Shown: positions 7,921-18,014, counted from the first letter of the stretch. The stretch: DNA of 64,000 nt from an uncultured Pedobacter sp. (GCA_938008555.1 CALLKE010000001.1:24553-88552); one strand, 5' to 3'. Program-made: numbers and translations. Notes: generated by a model not told the origin, from the sequence alone.

Positions 7921-10900
7921 CTATGAGCTCTGATCAAATGCAGACAAGAAATAGCTTGAGTTTATTGAATTAGATTGATAACTCTCCATCTGAGTAACCA
8001 AGCCTGCTACAGTATATTTTGCTTGCTTCACTCCATCATCAACAACAAGTTCCATGTGATTATAATCTGCTTTATTCTCCCCAAAAACATTTCCAAGAGA
8101 TACGATGCCATCTGCGTCACAAAAAAGTAAATCATTGTCTTTGTGCAAAAGCACCGTTTCATCTATCCCATTCACATAAAACTTGAATTTATCTTTTGCT
8201 TTATCTGAGGCATAATTATCGATTCTAATTTCTTTAATCTTTTTTCGGACTTGCTCGGAGGCTGAATAGTTATCCTCGCCATCCCCACCACTTAGTACAA
8301 CAGAGGTAACCCCATCCAATGCTAAAGGATTTAGATCATCAGCACGATCTGTACCTCCCATAAACAATGCTTCACCCAAGCGCTGCGTGAGTATATTCTT
8401 ATGCAAAATCCTCGAGTCAACAAATTGATATGTACCAGAGGAGCTAGATTTTGAATAATTATAAGACCATACATCTCCCGTTTGGCTAGCGATGTAAACA
8501 TCCACACCATCCGCACGATTGATCATACCGATGAGCTCTGGCTTGTCGCTTACCGTTAAATCACTTGCATCAATACGTAGTTTTAAATCAAAATGATACC
8601 AAGCAGGTGTACTATTCTCAGACACTCCTTGTAATACGATGAATTTGCCACTCGACCATGCGATATTTTCACCTAACAAACTTAAAGCTGCAGATTCGTC
8701 ATCTACATGTACAGCTTGCCATGCTTGATCAACACCAATGAGCTGTAATTTACCAGTATGATTTAAGCTGAGAATTACCCCTTCTTTGGTAACGAGCCGA
8801 ATGATATCTCCATTTTTTGAAACCGATTTAAACTCTTGAGAGGGTAATAGTTCTATTTCATGTACTAATTGCTGGCCACTATCACGTATATGATCACCAC
8901 CAAAAACACGAAGCAGTTCCACATTCGTTATTTTCTTTTGCTTGTATAGCCTATTGGTTGTTGAGTCAAATAAAAGAGCAAAACCATGCTCATACACCTC
9001 TAGAAGCTGGACAGCATGGTCTACTAAAGTTGGAGCCACTACCACCAATCCCCCACCTATATACCATGCAGGTAGTATGCCTTTTTTATCTACATCTTTC
9101 AAACCCAATATAATCAACGAAGTGTCATCCGAAAGTGTTTGCAAATTGCGACACCAATTTTTACCCTGCTGACTCAGCCATTGTTCATTGACAGCAACTA
9201 AAATCAAATCGCCTTTAATGCCAACCTGATAAATAAGACCTTCCTTGGTAGTTGCAAATAAACTACTCTCAATTACTTCTGCACCTGCAAAGCTGCCATT
9301 TACACGAGAAGCCATTGACTGGACTGCATTAGGCATGGTTGACTCTGCTCCCTCTTGACTATAAAGTGCGTTTTCAAATGGATCTAAAAAATAAAATAGT
9401 TCGGGTTTTTCTGCTTGCTTGATCGATCCTATGAATTTAATTCGCATCGCCTTATCAGAAGACATATCTGTTAAATTCGGCTTAACAAGCATTTTATCGC
9501 TCGTACGTAACCAGTATCGGTAGCTTGAATCCTTATTACCATCATCATAAATAATAACCCAAGATGCTGACTGAGTTCTGTTAATCATTTTTGCTTGGGG
9601 AAATCGAAACGAATGATCGTCAGAGTCTTCAAATTTGGCATCCGTATAAAACGATAATAACGACTGCTGCTTAAAAATATCGGCCCTGCTGTTATCAATA
9701 CGGAGACTCACCAGCTCCATCAAATCAGCCTTAAGATGATAAATAAGCTCTCCCTTATTTTCTGTATTATAGGTGTAATCAAGGGATACATACACCTGGT
9801 TATTTTGTTCCCATATACGTAACCCATCTTTTGCTAAACCAGACCATTCATATATATGATATTGCTCCTTTACTTCTCCTGACACAACATTCGTCTTCCA
9901 AATGAGCTCATGCTCTTTATTATAGAAGTAAACATTTTCGCCTACTATAGCACCCAAGCTACCATCAATTTGAGCATCCCTAGAGAATAACATACGGTCT
10001 TTTTTGACATCGTAGTATGCACGCCCCACCTTTTCATCACCATAAGTATAATTACTTACAGGAATATATTCTCTTACAAAATGTCCTTCTTGAGCCAATT
10101 TTTTAAGATGGGCATCGAAGGTCTCTACTTGTGCTTGTTTTTTACCCCATTTTTCCGCGTCTAACTGAATGACTTTTGAGCTTTTATTATGAATATCAAT
10201 AGCATAAATATCACCATCCTGTTTAACTACTATTATTTCACTACCATTATTTTTAGCTGAATCAATATGAATCACTACTCCTCCAATAATGAGTCTATCT
10301 GATTGTATTTCCACTTCATCTTTATCAAGATTAGTAGTGTTGAATATCCATCGCGATGGCTTCTCAGAAGCTGTAGAAATATACAAAGTAGCTCCTTCAT
10401 TAAGGCCGATTGTATACTGCGCACCTTTACCCGTAATCTTGTATGTAATAGCATTAGGCAGTGTTTCTAACTGGTGATTATTATTTGTATAATCATCAAA
10501 GTCATTTACACTATTGGAGAAGCGTATAGTAGAACTCCTGTTTAAAACTTTTGCAGTTTGTGTAGGTAGCTCAGGAATGATCAATACTCGATTAATGCCA
10601 TCTAACTTAACTTCAACTTCGGTTGGTTGATATTGATGAAACAGTTTGTGAACAATGTTATCATGAAATAGAACAAAATATTCCAAAGTAAAGAAGCCAT
10701 GACTTTCTATACGACGTATGTTCTTGTATCTATCACCTGTGTATGCATTAAGAGCTTGAATATTGGCTGTATTATAACTCACATACGACATGGGCGTATC
10801 AGGTAATACAATCACACTTGCCATTCTATCTCCACTAGATAGATTAATACTATCATTACCACCAAATGCAGTACGAAGATTAATCACATCTGCATGATCA

Positions 10901-13632
10901 CTACTTACTCTTCTTAAATCATTTCTATCTCTAGAACATAGATATTGATTACCTAATGTCATATGTCCAGTCTCGAAGTCAATTTCTTTGACTACCGCCC
11001 CCGATCGTATAACCAACATATCTTTCTCTTTATCGTAGCTGTATCCTTTATCGTAAGCCTCTGCTACTTGATCAAAATAGTTTAGAACTCGATGCGCTAT
11101 CAGCTGTTCTATGTTATCATAATATTGCATGGATTGCGCTATACCTCCTCCTGTAACTGCTATTGGGAGGGTTATGATAAAAAGAGGTCCAGCAGTCGCA
11201 GAAGCTCCCAAAGAAACAGCTATAAGACCACCTGTAGACAAGCCTAAACAAACTAAACTAGTTGCTAATTGTACACCAAATACTTTTTGCTGATGTGAAT
11301 TCTCGGCATGTACTAATTGATACGTATCAAATCCAGTAGACGCTGCATAAAATCCTGTATTAACCACCGGTAAAACCTTACCTAGTGTGACCAGTAGCTT
11401 CGATGCAAATGCAAGATTCGAAATCTTCTCTGCAACATGTATGATTCGAGGTAATGCCTTTTCTAATGGCTTGACATCTAAACCAATTTTGGTCCCAACT
11501 TGAATAAAACTTTTGAGGTTTTCTTGCCTGACGAGATATTTAAAATCGGCCTGATATCTAGGGGGGAGATGGTTCAAGTAACTTAAAGTACCCATTGAAG
11601 CAACCACCATTCCATCCTGTAAAACACCAACACCAAGACCTGTTAAGTTAAAATAATGATGAAGCTGTACTGCTGTCGCCAAGTTCTGCGATATAGGGTT
11701 CATACGACTCCATTCCGTATTCTCATTCGACGATAACAAAATCCTAATTGCAAAAAAAACACTCAAACCAGTACCTGCGGGTATTCTCCCATGATTCACT
11801 TTGGACTGATTTTTAGTTAAACGATTTAAGTATTGCTTCGTTTTGTTGAAGATTGGCTTAGTCGTTTCTATTTTTCGGATTGCATTGACATCACTACTAT
11901 TCGGATCATAAAAAGTGATTTCATATGTATTAGGAGCGTTAAGCGACTTTGTGATGCTTTCGATAACGGGTATATAACCGATCGGTATTTTATGCTCTTG
12001 ATATAGCTTAACAGATGCTTTCCAAAAAGCGTCTGCCATATACTTGGCCTCATGATTTGCTAAAAGCCTTTCCGAATCAGGATTATAAGCCAGCGTATTC
12101 ATCGGTACATCTGGATTGCCTTTAACCTGACCCGTAACTGTCACAATAGGCGTTTCCAAAACTTCTGGAGAACTAGATTCACTAGGCATCAAAGCTGATG
12201 GATTCTTAGAATTACCATTGCTCGTCTTTTCATTATTAGGAAGAAGTGGCGACTGATTTTTACTACTCTGACTAGTATGACCGTCGTCGAGTGCAAAGTC
12301 GATTAACTCTTGGTCTATAAAATCAATACTTTTCTGTTTTTGCCCAGAAGAGCCATTAATACTCCTCATTACGATCTGAACTCTCTGATTAGTGCTTTTG
12401 GGTACAATATCTTCAAGTTCGCTTTTAATTATTTGGATGTCTTCACTTCTAGCTTTGTCAACAGCCTTATCTATGAAATATGATAATGCCTCTAGTTGAT
12501 CGGGCGTACTATCTACTTTTTCAACGTATTGAAGATAGAGCATCACCACCTCTTTAAGAGACATGTTAGCCCTATACTCAGGGATCTTAACTTGATCCGC
12601 AGAAGCAGCTTTGATACGATAAGCTAATGCCCCTAGTTCTTTTCGATTAAGTGTTAGGTCTGATGAAAGGGGATGTTTTCTTTCTAAAATAGATGCCCCC
12701 TCAATAAAAAGATCACGCATCTGTTCGACTGACATACCTGAGACATATCCAGGAATTTTGATATGAGTATAGTTCGCTATGTTTGCTCCTTCTTGAAATT
12801 CCAGGTTCTTCTTTTGAGAAGAAAGATAGCCTATGTATTGCGTTTTATAACTCGAACACATAGTGTTATAAAGTGTCCTCATACCTGAAAGTCGACTGCT
12901 TTGAGGTTCTTCTCCACCCTGATGACCAACAGCTGAGGGATTTGCTTTATTTTCTTTATTATCAATATAATGAAACAGCCCACCTAATTTTGCTCGACTA
13001 CTTTTGGGATCTTGATAAAGCTTAATTGCAAGCTGCTTCATTGCAGTTAAGGTCATACTATCAGCAAAGCCCTCTATATCTTTTACTGCATGGATAGAAG
13101 AATTATAAGTATATCCCTCTGTGAAAGCAACACTCTGAGTCGTATCAACATCATGAGCCATATCAATTCTTACTTGCTCAAACATTTCACGAGTGAGGTA
13201 ATCTAATTTGCTAAAAAGGCTCCATTTATGCAGGCTAGAATCGGGAAATTTGATAAGAATATTTCCACCTGCTACTTTAAAAGCTGGATAATTATCTATT
13301 ACAGACAAATGTTCCCTAAGATCACTTGGAAAAACATTCTCCAACAAATACTTTTTCGCGCCTGGCTTTGATAAATCAAATACCTCTACCTTATTGCCTA
13401 TGTGGTTAATAAAAATCTGACTATTCTGAATTTTTTTTATTACAAGGTCATAATCATTAGCAATTTGATTATTGGCTTCTACTATTTTGGCCCTTCTTTC
13501 TTTAGATCCTGAAATCATTTTATTTTTCCGTGCAATAGCTTTGTTAATTATCTCTCTATTTTCAGCTATTTTCTTTGCAATAGAAGCATCTAGACCGTTG
13601 CTCGTGGCATTGTCTTGCGGTTTATTTGGCAT
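7921..13632 (-). CDS. Giant protein with TcdA/TcdB-type pore-forming (translocation) domain
   Basis: 1903 residues, no signal peptide. Residues ~515-1130 resemble the delivery domain of large clostridial toxins. The hydrophobic membrane-insertion segment is at ~784-833 (SLGASATAGPLFIITLPIAV), followed in TcdB order by RVLNYFDQV (848-856), VVKEIDFETGHMTLG (880-894), VIVLPDTPMSYV (940-951), IIP near 1018, a GAQYTIGL glycine turn (1070-1077), RWIFN (1094-1098) and RLIIGGVVIHID (1113-1124). Residues 1-450 are unrecognised and contain a three-fold helical repeat; 450-500 is a Ser/Asn/Pro-rich linker. Residues 1135-1690 contain beta-rich repeats, and GGDGEDNY at 1782-1789 resembles an RTX-like turn. 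No glucosyltransferase DxD or C80 autoprotease triad was recognised. The gene stands alone between pcrA and carA. I infer a toxin or contact-delivered protein; the cargo activity is unknown. Confidence 0.82.
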   Translation of the reverse strand: MPNKPQDNATSNGLDASIAKKIAENREIINKAIARKNKMISGSKERRAKIVEANNQIANDYDLVIKKIQNSQIFINHIGNKVEVFDLSKPGAKKYLLENVFPSDLREHLSVIDNYPAFKVAGGNILIKFPDSSLHKWSLFSKLDYLTREMFEQVRIDMAHDVDTTQSVAFTEGYTYNSSIHAVKDIEGFADSMTLTAMKQLAIKLYQDPKSSRAKLGGLFHYIDNKENKANPSAVGHQGGEEPQSSRLSGMRTLYNTMCSSYKTQYIGYLSSQKKNLEFQEGANIANYTHIKIPGYVSGMSVEQMRDLFIEGASILERKHPLSSDLTLNRKELGALAYRIKAASADQVKIPEYRANMSLKEVVMLYLQYVEKVDSTPDQLEALSYFIDKAVDKARSEDIQIIKSELEDIVPKSTNQRVQIVMRSINGSSGQKQKSIDFIDQELIDFALDDGHTSQSSKNQSPLLPNNEKTSNGNSKNPSALMPSESSSPEVLETPIVTVTGQVKGNPDVPMNTLAYNPDSERLLANHEAKYMADAFWKASVKLYQEHKIPIGYIPVIESITKSLNAPNTYEITFYDPNSSDVNAIRKIETTKPIFNKTKQYLNRLTKNQSKVNHGRIPAGTGLSVFFAIRILLSSNENTEWSRMNPISQNLATAVQLHHYFNLTGLGVGVLQDGMVVASMGTLSYLNHLPPRYQADFKYLVRQENLKSFIQVGTKIGLDVKPLEKALPRIIHVAEKISNLAFASKLLVTLGKVLPVVNTGFYAASTGFDTYQLVHAENSHQQKVFGVQLATSLVCLGLSTGGLIAVSLGASATAGPLFIITLPIAVTGGGIAQSMQYYDNIEQLIAHRVLNYFDQVAEAYDKGYSYDKEKDMLVIRSGAVVKEIDFETGHMTLGNQYLCSRDRNDLRRVSSDHADVINLRTAFGGNDSINLSSGDRMASVIVLPDTPMSYVSYNTANIQALNAYTGDRYKNIRRIESHGFFTLEYFVLFHDNIVHKLFHQYQPTEVEVKLDGINRVLIIPELPTQTAKVLNRSSTIRFSNSVNDFDDYTNNNHQLETLPNAITYKITGKGAQYTIGLNEGATLYISTASEKPSRWIFNTTNLDKDEVEIQSDRLIIGGVVIHIDSAKNNGSEIIVVKQDGDIYAIDIHNKSSKVIQLDAEKWGKKQAQVETFDAHLKKLAQEGHFVREYIPVSNYTYGDEKVGRAYYDVKKDRMLFSRDAQIDGSLGAIVGENVYFYNKEHELIWKTNVVSGEVKEQYHIYEWSGLAKDGLRIWEQNNQVYVSLDYTYNTENKGELIYHLKADLMELVSLRIDNSRADIFKQQSLLSFYTDAKFEDSDDHSFRFPQAKMINRTQSASWVIIYDDGNKDSSYRYWLRTSDKMLVKPNLTDMSSDKAMRIKFIGSIKQAEKPELFYFLDPFENALYSQEGAESTMPNAVQSMASRVNGSFAGAEVIESSLFATTKEGLIYQVGIKGDLILVAVNEQWLSQQGKNWCRNLQTLSDDTSLIILGLKDVDKKGILPAWYIGGGLVVVAPTLVDHAVQLLEVYEHGFALLFDSTTNRLYKQKKITNVELLRVFGGDHIRDSGQQLVHEIELLPSQEFKSVSKNGDIIRLVTKEGVILSLNHTGKLQLIGVDQAWQAVHVDDESAALSLLGENIAWSSGKFIVLQGVSENSTPAWYHFDLKLRIDASDLTVSDKPELIGMINRADGVDVYIASQTGDVWSYNYSKSSSSGTYQFVDSRILHKNILTQRLGEALFMGGTDRADDLNPLALDGVTSVVLSGGDGEDNYSASEQVRKKIKEIRIDNYASDKAKDKFKFYVNGIDETVLLHKDNDLLFCDADGIVSLGNVFGENKADYNHMELVVDDGVKQAKYTVAGLVTQMESYQSNSINSSYFLSAFDQSS

Positions 13633-13785
13633 AGTTAGATAGTGTTTTTAAAGTAAGATACGTGGTTAAAGAATAGGAAAAGCGAACTCCATGTCCATTC
13701 AGATAGACACTATTACAATAGTAGATACCCCTCGTTAGAGGCTGAAAGTAATAAAAAGCGGCAGAAGCAGCTCAAGGATAAAGTG

Positions 13786-14880
13786 CTACATCATTTTTAC
13801 AAAATCATCAAATAGATACCTCGAGTCATGTGGACCAGGCGATGATTCTGGATGATATTGTACTGAAAAAGCTTTTTTCCCTTTGACACGAATCCCTTCA
13901 ATTGATTGATCATTCAGGTTGATATGTGTGACCTCTATTTTATCGGATTTTTTGACATCCTCAGCAATGACTCCAAAGCCATGATTCTGGGATGTTACTT
14001 CACAGTGATCAATGATGATATTCTTAACAGGATGATTAAGCCCTCGATGCCCATTAAATAATTTGGCGGTACGAACGCCATTTGCCAAGGCCAAGATTTG
14101 ATGGCCCAAACAAATCCCAAACAATGGCTTATCTGCTGCTAGAATTTTTTTAACGGTATCGATAGCATAGGGCATAGCTGAAGGATCGCCAGGGCCATTA
14201 GAAATAAAATATCCATTAGGGCTCCATGCTTCCATCTCCTCAAAGTTTGTTTTGGCTGGAAATACTTTCGCATAAATCCCCCTCTCGTCGAAGTTTCGTA
14301 GAATATTTCTCTTCACTCCCAAATCAAGTACAGCAACTCGCAGTTGAGCATTTTCGTCACCATAGCTATACGGCTCTTTGGTAGATACAAGGGACGACAA
14401 CTCTAAACCTTCCATAGACGGAACTGCACGTAATTTTTCTTTTAATACATCAATATCTAAGGTCTCAGAAGAGATAATTGCATTCATAGCTCCCTTATCT
14501 CGAATATGGCGTACTAGCGCACGCGTATCCACATCAGAAATCCCGATTATATTTCCATCTTGAAAATAATCTTGAACAGAAGAGCTCGCTTTTTTTCTAC
14601 TGTATGAGATATTGAAATTTTTACAAACCAAACCCGCAATCTTGATATCCTCAGACTCAACTTCGTTGGAATGAATCCCATAATTACCAATATGAACATG
14701 CGTCGTAACCATGATCTGTCCGAAGTATGAAGGATCAGTAAATATTTCCTGATAGCCTGTCATTCCCGTATTAAAACAAATCTCACCAGTGGTTGTACCT
14801 ATTTTTCCAGCAGCTTTTCCATTATAAATAGTTCCATCTTCAAGAAGTAGCACAGCAGGTAGTTTGATGTAGGAAGTCAT
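13786..14880 (-). CDS. carA: Carbamoyl-phosphate synthase small subunit
   Basis: 364 residues. The small subunit hydrolyses glutamine and passes ammonia to CarB for carbamoyl phosphate synthesis (pyrimidines and arginine). The N-terminal CarA domain (FNTGMTGYQEIFTDPSYFGQI) is followed by a class I glutamine amidotransferase with the nucleophile in FGICLGHQILALA and the His-Glu pair in SVQYHPESSPGP near the C-terminus. carB is not adjacent and not in this window. Upstream is a 204-bp gap shared with the divergent panB gene. Confidence 0.95.
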   Translation of the reverse strand: MTSYIKLPAVLLLEDGTIYNGKAAGKIGTTTGEICFNTGMTGYQEIFTDPSYFGQIMVTTHVHIGNYGIHSNEVESEDIKIAGLVCKNFNISYSRKKASSSVQDYFQDGNIIGISDVDTRALVRHIRDKGAMNAIISSETLDIDVLKEKLRAVPSMEGLELSSLVSTKEPYSYGDENAQLRVAVLDLGVKRNILRNFDERGIYAKVFPAKTNFEEMEAWSPNGYFISNGPGDPSAMPYAIDTVKKILAADKPLFGICLGHQILALANGVRTAKLFNGHRGLNHPVKNIIIDHCEVTSQNHGFGVIAEDVKKSDKIEVTHINLNDQSIEGIRVKGKKAFSVQYHPESSPGPHDSRYLFDDFVKMM

Positions 14881-15051
14881 TTTAGTACATATTGAGGGGG
14901 TAGATGCTTATACTTTTAACCGATGATTGCTTTGGTACGTATTTATTTGAGAAATCAAAAAAATCAACATCGATCTGCGGGAGACGAAGTTATATTTTTT
15001 TAAGGAGATGCTAGATTTTACTTAACAAAAACATATGATAATTTTAAATTT

Positions 15052-15059
15052 TACCTTTG
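15052..15059 (+). promoter_or_regulatory. -7 promoter box of panB (TACCTTTG)
   Basis: Exact match to TAnnTTTG, 26 nt before the panB ATG, giving a short leader of about 20 nt. No clear -33 TTG was seen. Confidence 0.55.
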
Positions 15060-15084
15060 TAATTCAATCATTAAGCAACGTACT

Positions 15085-15900
15085 ATGTCCACTGATCAAC
15101 AGCCCAAGAGAATCACCACCAACACCATTCAAGAAATGAAGCAAAAAGGCGAAAAAATAGCCATGCTTACAGCCTATGATTTTTCGATGGCCACTATTGT
15201 TGATTCGGGTGGCACAGAAATTATTCTAGTTGGAGATTCTGCATCCAATGTCATGGCTGGACATGAAACTACATTACCCATCACACTGGATCAAATGATT
15301 TATCATGCAGCATCTGTAGTTCGTGGTGCAAAACGAGCTTTAATTGTCGTAGATCTTCCTTTTGGCTCTTATCAAGGTAATTCTAAGAAAGCCTTATCCT
15401 CTGCTATACGCATCATGAAGGAATCAGGCGCACATGCCATTAAACTAGAAGGAGGTGCTGAGGTTAAAAAGTCGATCGAACGTATTTTAACAGCAGGAAT
15501 TCCGGTAATGGGGCATTTGGGATTAACGCCTCAATCCATTTACAAATTTGGCACATATACTGTTAGAGCCAAAGAAAGTGCAGAAGCCGAGAAATTAAAA
15601 CAAGATGCACTTCTACTACAAGAAGTAGGTTGCTTTTCTGTTGTTTTGGAAAAAATCCCCGCTCAATTAGCAAAGCAGGTAAGCAATAACTTAAAAATCC
15701 CAACCATCGGTATCGGTGCTGGCCCACATTGTGATGGACAAGTATTGGTAGTCAATGATATGCTAGGTTTGACCAAAGGATTTAAGCCTCGATTCCTACG
15801 CCAATACCTCGATTTATACACAGAAATTAATGGGGCTGTAAAAAACTACGTAACTGATGTAAAAAGTCATGCTTTCCCAAATGAACAAGAGCAATACTAA
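15085..15900 (+). CDS. panB: 3-methyl-2-oxobutanoate hydroxymethyltransferase
   Basis: 271 residues. PanB makes ketopantoate from 2-oxoisovalerate and methylene-tetrahydrofolate, the first step of pantothenate synthesis. Conserved stretches include [13 protein letters not shown] (24-36), the metal-binding [17 protein letters not shown] and IKLEGG, and the signature [30 protein letters not shown] is near residue 210. The product feeds the pathway that later uses the CoaBC enzyme encoded at 61415-62620. It is followed 151 bp later by an RluA-family gene on the same strand. Confidence 0.95.
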   Translation: MSTDQQPKRITTNTIQEMKQKGEKIAMLTAYDFSMATIVDSGGTEIILVGDSASNVMAGHETTLPITLDQMIYHAASVVRGAKRALIVVDLPFGSYQGNSKKALSSAIRIMKESGAHAIKLEGGAEVKKSIERILTAGIPVMGHLGLTPQSIYKFGTYTVRAKESAEAEKLKQDALLLQEVGCFSVVLEKIPAQLAKQVSNNLKIPTIGIGAGPHCDGQVLVVNDMLGLTKGFKPRFLRQYLDLYTEINGAVKNYVTDVKSHAFPNEQEQY

Positions 15901-16051
15901 TTTAGCATTCATCTTGGTAGCCAGATAGGTATTATACGCCAAGCAGACTTTCTACATTAAAAAATCATTTTAGAAATCAATCCTATTTTATTTAATCGCA
16001 ATTCTGATTAAACAAAAGGAAGAATAGCGCATTGCATTTATCAATTCCAGT

Positions 16052-16759
16052 ATGAAGCGTATGAGCATGGACATCACAGATAAAGATGTTCTATTTGAGG
16101 ACAATCATTTAATTGCGATCAACAAACAAGCGGGAGATATTGTACAAGTAGATGATACTGGTGACGAACCTTTAGACGAGAAAGTCAAACGATACATTGC
16201 TAAAAAATATAATAAGCTGAATGGCGCTTTCCTAGGTGTTGTCCACAGACTAGATCGGCCTGTGAGTGGGGTGATTCTATTCGCCAAAACAAGTAAAGCG
16301 CTAGAACGTATCAACCTCATGTTCAAAAACCGTGAGATGAAAAAAACGTATTGGGCCATAGTACGCAAGCGACCCGAAATCCCAGAAGGGAATCTTGTTC
16401 ATTGGCTGATCAAAAATCCCCAGAAAAATATAACCAAAGCCTATGATAAAGAGGTGACAGGAGGTCAACGAGCCGAACTGAACTACAAATTGATAGGCGA
16501 ATTAAATGGCTATTATTTAATCGAAGTTGATCCAATCACTGGCAGGCCACATCAAATACGTGTGCAACTATCCACCTTAAATTGCCCTATTGTTGGTGAT
16601 AATAAATATGGATATCCTCGCGGTAGCCTCAAAAAGAGTATTTGTTTGCACGCTCGCAAACTGCAGTTTATACATCCCGTAAAAAAAGAATCTGTTGAAA
16701 TTATTGCCCCACTACCTCAGGATGGCTTTTGGGAGCGATTCGAAATTTTTGCTAATTAA
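16052..16759 (+). CDS. RluA-family RNA pseudouridine synthase
   Basis: 235 residues, catalytic domain only, without an S4 domain. It converts specific uridines of rRNA or tRNA to pseudouridine. The catalytic Asp lies in GVVHRLDRPVSGVILFAKTS (about residues 69-88). The second signature, DPITGRPHQIRVQL, and the closing HARKLQFIHP are present. Which RNA position it modifies cannot be told. ATG codons at 16061 and 16067 are alternative starts, and the family usually begins close to DVLFEDNHLIAINK. Confidence 0.9.
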   Translation: MKRMSMDITDKDVLFEDNHLIAINKQAGDIVQVDDTGDEPLDEKVKRYIAKKYNKLNGAFLGVVHRLDRPVSGVILFAKTSKALERINLMFKNREMKKTYWAIVRKRPEIPEGNLVHWLIKNPQKNITKAYDKEVTGGQRAELNYKLIGELNGYYLIEVDPITGRPHQIRVQLSTLNCPIVGDNKYGYPRGSLKKSICLHARKLQFIHPVKKESVEIIAPLPQDGFWERFEIFAN

Positions 16760-16777
16760 ATATTTGCCCCCCCATAT

Positions 16778-16816
16778 CACAGTTCAGCCTAGTTAACTAA
16801 ACTAGGCTGAACTGTG
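16778..16816. terminator. Hairpin between convergent genes
   Basis: Perfect 17-bp inverted repeat (16778-16794 and 16800-16816) with a 5-nt loop, placed between the pseudouridine synthase stop and the stop of the facing lipoprotein gene. There is no strong T run, but position and stem favour a shared terminator. Confidence 0.75.
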
Positions 16817-16827
16817 GCAAAAGTCGA

Positions 16828-17877
16828 TCATTGATACTGTATATAAATAGGTATGGGTTTTAGCTTCATGAGCTCTTCAGGTGTCATCATGTGATGAGGT
16901 GCTTTCTTGAGATCGTTTTTATAAAACAATTTAAAACCTGTAAACTGCACAGGCTCCATATAGACAAAATAACGATATGATCCTCTCTTCAGTTCAGGTT
17001 CACCCCATCCATCCATATTCATAACCAATTGAACCTCTGGATGAAGTTTAATTAGCTTACTATTGGTTACCATATTCTTGGTAAAACGATGTACCACAAA
17101 TATTTTAGGAGGCAGATTATTCTCACGAACCAATTTCGCCAAGTATTCTGAACAATAATTGATGTCTGTAGCATCGTATGTGCCAATTTTTGTACCTGGT
17201 CTAACACCTGTCTTCATAGAAAATTCAGGGTCTATACCTAAGTGTACTTGGGGCAGTTTTAAATATTTCTCCAACAGAGGAAGCTCTGCTCGAATATCAC
17301 TCAATGCTACTTGCACATCCAAGAATACAATAGCATCTCTTTTCTTGGCAATACTTAAAACAGAATCAATCTGTTGATTTGGCATCCGATAACGGTATTT
17401 CCCATCCTTACCAGGATCTCCTTGAGCTACAACGGCGATATAGTGCAATGCAGGTTGAACAGGTGTTTCAGGATCTACCTTTTCCCACTTGTGCACCTCA
17501 CCATCTAATTTAGCAAGCATTTCATTTGGTGGTAATTCACCCAGTATTCCCATTTTTTTTGAATACAAATTACCATAATAAGCCACAATGCGCTTAAAAG
17601 GTAGAATGGCACTAGCAAGCGGATAGGGTTGTTTCTTAACAGGCCAACGCCCAGTAGTATCACCATTGGCAAGATGGATCAGTTTCTGATTATATTTTAG
17701 GGTATCTAATAACTGAATTACTTGTTCTGGATGCTGGACCTTTGTAGTGTCAAGCCGTAGTTTTGTCGAGTCAACAGCTGTTCGATGTTTTGGCTTAGGT
17801 TCATTAGAACAACCTATTAGCAGATTACAAGAAACAATTAATATTGCAGCAACAAGCTTATTTTTTACAAAAATCAT
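16828..17877 (-). CDS. Uncharacterised lipoprotein
   Basis: About 349 residues from the chosen start. The open frame extends to 17952, but a -7 box (17897-17904) lies inside that extension. From the ATG at 17875-17877 the product opens with a compact lipoprotein signal (hydrophobic LVAAILIVSCNLL followed by IGC), so I take this start; an ATG at 17886 is the alternative. The mature part contains KIGTYDATDINYCSEYLAKL and HLGIDPEFSM and ends in a region rich in aromatic residues. It looks like an alpha/beta, possibly TIM-barrel-like fold, but I do not recognise the family. It faces the pseudouridine synthase gene. The product is probably anchored in the membrane facing the periplasm. Confidence 0.75.
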   Translation of the reverse strand: MIFVKNKLVAAILIVSCNLLIGCSNEPKPKHRTAVDSTKLRLDTTKVQHPEQVIQLLDTLKYNQKLIHLANGDTTGRWPVKKQPYPLASAILPFKRIVAYYGNLYSKKMGILGELPPNEMLAKLDGEVHKWEKVDPETPVQPALHYIAVVAQGDPGKDGKYRYRMPNQQIDSVLSIAKKRDAIVFLDVQVALSDIRAELPLLEKYLKLPQVHLGIDPEFSMKTGVRPGTKIGTYDATDINYCSEYLAKLVRENNLPPKIFVVHRFTKNMVTNSKLIKLHPEVQLVMNMDGWGEPELKRGSYRYFVYMEPVQFTGFKLFYKNDLKKAPHHMMTPEELMKLKPIPIYIQYQ

Positions 17878-17896
17878 GATGTTCATTAATGAATGA

Positions 17897-17904
17897 CAAA
17901 GGTA
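17897..17904 (-). promoter_or_regulatory. -7 promoter box (TACCTTTG) of the uncharacterised lipoprotein gene
   Basis: Minus-strand TACCTTTG, an exact TAnnTTTG match. It puts the transcript start near 17890, just ahead of the ATG at 17877, and argues against the longer reading frame start at 17952. Confidence 0.55.
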
Positions 17905-18014
17905 TACAGAAAAGCGCAACATGCCTCCTGAAAATATCCAAAAAGGCTTCATATTACAAAAAATCCCAGAATAATTGTCAGATATATTTTTAATCTTTTG
18001 GGCTATAAATATCA

